Below, piece after piece: positions 7,549 to 10,372 of a DNA stretch of 10,372 bases (position 1 is the stretch's first letter; each line of letters opens with the position of its first letter). The notes below the pieces were generated by a model. The model was not told the origin of the DNA, did not search any database, and worked only from the letters and a program-made list of their open reading frames with translations. The stretch is from Acanthamoeba lenticulata. Lineage: Eukaryota; Discosea; Longamoebia; Acanthamoebidae. The position numbers and the translations under genes are program-made. The stretch lies in assembly GCA_002179805.1 (NCBI GenBank), contig NAVB01000692.1, forward strand, positions 1 to 10,372, written 5' to 3'.

Positions 7549-8176
7549 ATCTTTGTTGTCTTTTACTGTACGAGAAGAGGATGAGAAGCGTGGTCTATGA
7601 GAGGCAACAACAAAGGGCTGTACGCAGCACACGTACGATAATAATCTCTTAAGTCTGTGCCGGTGCTATTGAATAAGATTTGTGTGGTGACGTGGGATAC
7701 TGCCTACGTGTTGTAAGAGGTGTTGTTAAAAGAGAAGACTGGCGAGGCGCTCTCTCTACACAGGTGCTGTAGCGGTGGCGCGGCTGCGTTGTTCGACAGC
7801 GGCAGCCTTTCTTTGGTGCGGGGGGTTACACGTGGGAGGCGGAAAACAGGCCCCTGAAAGTCGTCTCCTGAGAGACTTCGCAGGGAACTCGTTGGACCGT
7901 TACGCCTCGGCATACAGCCCATAGCCCCTTGGGTGTTGTGTTGGGTGTGGCGCAGTCCCCCCCCCCCGCAACATGTTCAACAAGGGCCCGTGTGGGAACT
8001 CTTGGCCGGGTTTTGGGGGAGGGGGTTATAGGTGCGCTGCGGAGACAACGGCGCCTTCATTAACATAACACAACAAAGGGACTCACACTCCCCCACTTCC
8101 TCACCCTCTGCGATCGGACCCGCGCAGGTCCGTGCGCGCTCTAGTGTCCTCTTCCATTTTTGCTCATCGCGTCGAT
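7549..8176. other. Gene-free 628-base spacer
   Basis: This lies between the stop codon of the polyferredoxin-like gene and the ATG of the aminotransferase gene, both on the minus strand. It should hold the 3' UTR of the first and the promoter and 5' UTR of the second. I see no tRNA, no recognisable protein and no AATAAA in the expected position. A C run sits at about 7958-7968. A minus-strand frame of 72 codons at 7704-7922 has no recognisable motif and was not called. A GTACGT...TCATAG pair (about 7633 to 7598, minus) could mark a 5' UTR intron. Confidence 0.5.
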
Positions 8177-9794
8177 TTAGTTCTTCTCCAGGATGGTCTG
8201 GGCAAAGGTGGTCGGCGACTCCGTGACACACTTGCCACAATGGATGCAACTGGGGTGGTCGCTCACGTAGTCCTCCTTCTCGAGCTGCACGCCCATGGGG
8301 CACACATCACCGAGCACCCTGTTGACCTCAGGCAGCGGCGTCTTGGACGAGCGCGAGATGCGCAGCAGCTGTCGTTCACAACCACACAGGTGCACACACA
8401 CGTCAACACTCGACCCAGCCCACCCAATCCGGGAGAAGGAGAGAGAAAGAGAAAAAGGGAAGAAAGCGACCTTGTAGCTGCTGAAGGGCTCCAGGAGCGT
8501 GCCCATGGGGCACAGGTAGCGGCAGAAGAAGCGCGGAATGACGACCGAAGGCACGATGACGGCCACGCAAAGGGCGAGCTTGATCCACGCGATCACGCCT
8601 AGAACACGCGTGCACCCACCACAACCACCACAGACTCAATCTCTTGGAGCCCAAAGAGAGAGAGAGAGAGAAGAGAGAAGAGAGAAGAGAGAGAGAGGTA
8701 GGAAGGATTGTGTGGCGTTTGAAGGAGATGTTTGAGGGGGGGGGGGAGTTACCAGCGGAGGCGAGCACGTTGGTGTTCCAGAGGGCGAGCCACGGGAGGA
8801 AGGCGAAGAGGGTGTTGGCGGGCGAGATAACGGAGAAGGGCGAGTCCGAGAAGACCTGGAGCCACAACCACAGCGCTCACGTCAACGACGGAGGCAAAAA
8901 AAAAAACAGAGTCATAGGGAGGGAAGAGAAAGGGAAGATGGGGGGGGGAAGCGAAGGGAGAGCATACGCCCATGGGCTCCTCGTGGCCGAGGGCGGAGGC
9001 GCGGCGCCAAGCGACCAGGATGACGGAGATGAGAGAGAAGCCCAGCACAGCGTACTTGAGATCCTTCAGCTGAGCGGTGGTAGAGGCCGGCAGCCTCTGC
9101 TTCTTGAACGGGAGGTAGCTCAGAAGGTCCTGTGATCGTTTCACAAAGGGGCGCGCCACGGGGAAGGAGAGGTGAGAAGGGCTGCTGCTACTGTGTGCGC
9201 CAGAGATTCGGTCTCGGAGGTCTCACATCTTGGGGGCAGAGACGTGATTTGGGGGGGGGGGACAAAATTGGGCCAAGGACGAGGGAGAGAGAATTGGGAG
9301 GTACCTGAACAAGGCCGAAGGGGCAGGCCCAACCACAGAAAAGACGGCCCACAGTGATGGCAGTGAGGTAGATGACGCCGAGCACGAGAAGAGGGAAGAT
9401 GCCGCGAGCGATGGTGTACTCAAGCGACTCATACGCGCCGTGGACGGTCGACCAGGGAGACTGGGTGACGTGCAAGTAAGGCACAATCAGGCCTGCAAAA
9501 CCGGTTGGAACATCGAGCGCGCGGGTGAGCGTGTATGACCCCAGTTTGTTTCTTAATTTTGTCAATGTGAATGTGAGGAGACGAACCAGTGGAAGCAAGA
9601 CCGAGGAGCTTGCCATTCGCAAAAACGGTGGCGAGCAGCTGCGAGGTGTGGCGCAGGTACTGCAGTGTCCCGACAGACAGAATGCTGTTTGCCCTTTCAA
9701 ACCGAGCGCTGGACTATCCATTCAAATCAACCACTGGGTCGCGAGAAACTACCAGGTGCAAGAGAAGAACGCACTGGCGTGCAAAGCGTACCAT
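8177..9794 (-). CDS. NapH/polyferredoxin-like membrane 4Fe-4S protein (7-exon model)
   Basis: A bacterial-type integral membrane iron-sulfur protein, probably passing electrons across or along a membrane. Its partner is unknown. Exons are 9713-9587, 9492-9305, 9129-8968, 8855-8753, 8598-8471 and 8368-8177, in perfect phase. The proposed start is ATG 9794-9792 followed directly by a GTACGC intron to GATAG at 9714. An alternative is a 39-bp intron starting GTAGTT, adding 13 residues. The ATG-only model gives 300 residues. Visible are about five hydrophobic segments. GRLFCGWACPFG (Cys96, Cys100) and FFCRYLCPMG (Cys220, Cys224) each follow a membrane span, the NapH hallmark. The soluble tail has VCPMG (Cys260) and CIHCGKCVTESP (Cys278, 281, 284). 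The last ligand is Ser288 instead of Cys, and the CxxCxxC expected before VCPMG is absent. The N-terminus is the least certain part. Confidence 0.82.
8650..8698. repeat. (GA)n/(GAGAGAA)n tract in intron 8599-8752
   Basis: Near-perfect GA dinucleotides with interspersed AGAGAGAA units. In the transcript it is a long TC tract upstream of the TTCTAG acceptor. Confidence 0.88.
8736..8746. repeat. 11-base G run beside a splice donor
   Basis: In the minus-strand transcript this is C11 starting six bases after the GT donor of intron 8599-8752. Similar runs occur at 8940-8948, 9251-9261 and 7013-7020. Confidence 0.9.
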
Positions 9795-10014
9795 CTTTCA
9801 GGAGTGACAGAAAAAAAGTAAATCAGATGAAGCCGCCCCAGCGAACTCGGCCTTAGCGCACCACCGCAGCGAGGCCACCGCGCCAGGATGGAAAAAATTG
9901 ACCCTTCGTTGACCACACGTCGCCCCGCCAGGATTGGACTGTGTCGAAATTCGGTGGAGAGGCATAACACCCATTCTTGAGAGTTTTGGTTTGTACAAGC
10001 GGGGAACAGAGGCG
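9795..10014 (-). other. Spacer between ARL2-like and polyferredoxin-like genes
   Basis: 220 bases hold the 3' UTR of the GTPase gene and the promoter of the membrane Fe-S gene. The nonamer CGCCAGGAT occurs twice on the + strand, at 9881-9889 and 9926-9934, 45 bases apart, and could be a shared promoter element. A TTTTTTT tract lies shortly before the ATG on the minus strand. Confidence 0.4.
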
Positions 10015-10299
10015 TCACGCGAGCAAGTAGATGCGCGACGCGATGTCGTTCACGAGCCACTCAATTCCCTCGGCAAGCCCTTCGCCGGTCACGGCCGAGC
10101 AGCTCTGGATGTGCCAGTGTCTGGCCAGCGCGCACACACACGCGAACCACATGAGCAGTTGAGCGGAAACCGAGGCACGCCACGCGTACCGCTGGTGGAT
10201 CTCGTGGAGACCCAGCGCCTGGGCGATATCGTCGTGGGAGAGTGCGCCTTTGATGTCTTGCTTATTAGCGTACACAAGCAGTGACGCCCCCGACAGTTT
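10015..10299 (-). CDS. ARL2: ARL2-type small GTPase, C-terminal part (2 exons)
   Basis: ADP-ribosylation-factor-like 2 works with tubulin cofactors in microtubule biogenesis and with PDE-delta in lipid-protein traffic (family knowledge). Exons are 10299-10190 and 10120-10015, with a 69-bp intron (GTACGC donor, GGCCAG acceptor, phase 2), giving the last 71 residues and TGA. Seen in order: KLSGASLLVYANKQD, whose NKQD is the G4 guanine-specificity motif; ALSHDDIAQALGL; HWHIQSCSAVTGEGL, whose CSA is the G5 motif; and GIEWLVNDIASRI. The WHIQSCSAVTGE...GIEWL run is closer to ARL2 than to ARF1 or ARL3 as I remember them. The N-terminal half (P-loop and switches) lies past the right edge. The bases from 10300 to the edge look like intron, although the frame stays open to 10344. 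Confidence 0.88.
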   Translation of the reverse strand, partial: KLSGASLLVYANKQDIKGALSHDDIAQALGLHEIHQRYAWRASVSAQLLMWFACVCALARHWHIQSCSAVTGEGLAEGIEWLVNDIASRIYLLA

Positions 10300-10372
10300 C
10301 TGCAGGGCATGCCACCGGTGCGCGATAAGCACGTAGAACAGCAAGCGTGGGTGGTGGGGTGAAGAAGGCTTA

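Noticed and set aside
7549..7632. Longer N-terminus of the aminotransferase starting at 7632
   Set aside because: The codon at 7632-7630 is GTG, not ATG, and the added residues show no family similarity. ATG at 7548 is the first valid start.
7704..7922. 72-codon minus-strand frame in the 628-base spacer
   Set aside because: It is short, with no motif and no splice context tying it to other exons. It is not distinguishable from chance.
7640..7970. tRNA or other structured RNA in the spacer
   Set aside because: I could not find a cloverleaf with acceptor and T-arm consensus or any known RNA motif by eye.

Overview
The window looks like nuclear DNA of an intron-dense, GC-rich, gene-compact eukaryote, most likely an amoebozoan of the Acanthamoeba type. 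This rests on short GT-AG introns (61-182 bp where both ends are seen), genes packed 90-630 bp apart on both strands, GC-rich exons, many microsatellites inside introns, and mitochondrial and cytoskeletal genes beside bacterial-type genes. The organism name is an inference. All exon models were spliced by eye from reading frame, GT/AG borders and remembered family patterns, and no alignment program was run.

Layout, left to right. 1-330: intron or 5' flank made of simple repeats. 331-1129 (+): last three exons of a renalase-like FAD-dependent oxidoreductase (COG3380 type). 1245-2254 (+): a complete five-exon AhpC/TSA-type thioredoxin-fold protein of the PRXL2/SelU/AAED1 family. An in-frame TGA falls exactly where the family has its catalytic cysteine, and a SECIS-like hairpin lies in the 3' region at 2327-2394. 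2690-3728 (+): a two-exon short-chain dehydrogenase/reductase. 3821-4243 (-): a two-exon twin-CX9C protein resembling mitochondrial ribosomal protein mS37 (MRP10/CHCHD1). 4549-7548 (-): a complete ten-exon glutamine:fructose-6-phosphate aminotransferase whose N-terminal catalytic cysteine is preceded by 35 residues. 7549-8176: gene-free. 8177-9794 (-): a NapH/polyferredoxin-like membrane Fe-S protein split by about six introns. 10015-10299 (-): last two exons of an ARL2-type small GTPase.

There is no operon logic. Genes 1-3 form a same-strand run of three unrelated redox proteins, and the right part is a same-strand (-) run. Gene 3 and the mS37-like gene converge. The strongest lead is the candidate selenoprotein at 1245-2254. 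After it come the apparent propeptide of the aminotransferase and the bacterial-type polyferredoxin living as an intron-containing eukaryotic gene with some iron-sulfur cysteines missing.
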